Of a stretch of DNA of 39,612 nt, positions 38,900-39,612 are shown one piece after another. The stretch comes from Streptomyces sp. ISL-94 (GTDB taxonomy: Bacteria; Actinomycetota; Actinomycetes; Streptomycetales; Streptomycetaceae). Location of the stretch: positions 1 to 39,612 of the forward strand of contig NZ_JAGGOZ010000089.1 of the NCBI RefSeq assembly GCF_018614075.1, in the 5' to 3' direction. Position 1 is the first letter of the stretch. Each line of letters opens with the position of its first letter. The position numbers and the translations under genes are program-made. Below the pieces are notes generated by a model, which did no database searches, was not told the DNA's origin, and worked only from the letters and a program-made list of their open reading frames with translations.

Positions 38900-39612
38900 A
38901 TGAGTGAGTTCTCTTGGTTGGTGTCGCGTGTCGAGGGTGAGGTGTTCCTGCCGGGCGGGGACGGTTTCGATGCGGAACGCATCGGTTTCCAGCGTGCGGT
39001 GACGCACCGGCCGGATGTGATCGTGGGCGCGGTATCAGCCGCGGACGTGGCGGCGGCGGTGGAGTTCGCCGGTGAGCGGGACTTACCGGTGGCAGTACAG
39101 GCCACCGGCCACGGCCTGTCCGTCGCGATGGACGGCGGCGTTCTCGTCTCCACACGGCGGATGTCGGGGGTACGGATCGACCCGGCCGCGGAGACCGCCT
39201 GGCTGGAAGCCGGTGTGCGCTGGGAGCAAGTGGTGCCCGAGGCAGCCCGCCACGGCCTGGCCCCCCTGAACGGCTCGGCCCCCCACGTGGGCGCCGTCTC
39301 CTACGTCCTGGGCGGCGGACTGGCCCTGCTGGGCCGAACCTACGGCTGGGCCGCAGACCACGTACGCCGCATGGAAGTCGTCACCGCCGACGCCCGGATC
39401 AAGGAAATCACCCCCGACAGCGACCCCGACCTGTTCTGGGCACTGCTCGGCGGCAAGGACAACTTCGGCATCGTCACCGGCATGGAGATCGCCCTCATGC
39501 CCGTCGAACGGATCTACGGCGGCGGCCTCTACTTCGACACCCCACACGTCGAGGACATCCTCCACGCCTGGCGCGAATGGACCACCACCACCCCCGAAGA
39601 AATGAACTCCAG
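38900..39612 (+). CDS. FAD-linked oxidase (berberine-bridge/VAO type), truncated by window end
   Basis: The first 237 codons of an FAD-binding oxidase. Motifs of the PCMH-type FAD domain: VAVQATGHGLSVAMDGG with a His that may bind FAD covalently, then SYVLGGGLALLGRTYGWAADH and LLGGKDNFGIVTGMEI. The region where double-covalent family members have a Cys reads APLNGSAPHVGAV, so single attachment at most is expected. Codon 62 is TTA (39083-39085). It continues beyond the window. Its divergence from the LysR gene suggests control by that regulator. A role in oxidising a phenazine intermediate is possible, but it may equally lie outside the cluster. Confidence 0.85.
   Translation, partial: MSEFSWLVSRVEGEVFLPGGDGFDAERIGFQRAVTHRPDVIVGAVSAADVAAAVEFAGERDLPVAVQATGHGLSVAMDGGVLVSTRRMSGVRIDPAAETAWLEAGVRWEQVVPEAARHGLAPLNGSAPHVGAVSYVLGGGLALLGRTYGWAADHVRRMEVVTADARIKEITPDSDPDLFWALLGGKDNFGIVTGMEIALMPVERIYGGGLYFDTPHVEDILHAWREWTTTTPEEMNS

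Overview
The base composition (very high GC, strong third-position GC bias), the rare TTA codons confined mostly to regulators, the SARP and large LuxR-type regulators and the core-gene block at the left edge all point to a Streptomyces chromosome or giant plasmid. The window is dominated by a phenazine biosynthetic gene cluster with an unusual aryl-acid and polyketide tailoring set. It is preceded by a short piece of ordinary genome and a zone of gene debris.

Left edge (1-1515): a pyridoxamine-oxidase-fold protein and a divergent isochorismatase-fold protein, then the first 34 codons of a HipA-type kinase gene that stops abruptly. A 175-base palindromic element, with an unusually clean RNA-type stem, lies at the very start. 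Debris zone (1516-4709): one long hypothetical ORF with a probable frameshifted end, a decayed DUF5655-like gene, a decayed 4'-phosphopantetheinyl transferase gene, a strong hairpin and two repeat-rich non-coding stretches. I read this as the scar of one or more insertion/deletion events at the edge of an acquired island.

Regulatory cassette (4710-10245): an XRE regulator, an ImmA/IrrE-type metallopeptidase, a multi-pass membrane protein and an amidohydrolase on the minus strand. They diverge from a 633-residue SARP with an NB-ARC domain and two TTA codons. Direct heptamer repeats that overlap the SARP stop codon lie just upstream of phzB.

Phenazine core (10340-19380): phzB, a small unknown protein, phzG and phzF on the plus strand, followed by a large LuxR-family (LAL) regulator. 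phzC, phzE and phzD lie on the minus strand in an operon that also carries an aryl carrier protein, a DhbE-like adenylating enzyme, a KAS III-like enzyme, a tautomerase and a DegT-family aminotransferase. All enzymes needed to take chorismate to a phenazine mono- or dicarboxylate are present. PhzC boosts DAHP supply, PhzE makes ADIC, PhzD hydrolyses it to DHHA, PhzF isomerises it, PhzB promotes condensation and PhzG oxidises.

Tailoring arm (24096-37973): a luciferase-like monooxygenase, a small SARP, a sarcosine-oxidase-like flavoenzyme, a flavin reductase, a LuxE/EhpF-like adenylating enzyme, a LuxC/EhpG-like acyl reductase, a free carrier protein, two degenerate type I PKS proteins, a type II thioesterase and an aldo/keto reductase. 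The two PKS proteins are complementary: one has an intact KS and ACP but a dead AT, the other a dead KS and an intact AT. The gene set most resembles clusters for phenazine-1,6-dicarboxylate-derived compounds (esmeraldin/saphenamycin and griseoluteic acid types). That link is my inference from gene content, and the exact product is not readable from sequence. The window ends in a LysR regulator and a divergent, truncated FAD-linked oxidase gene.
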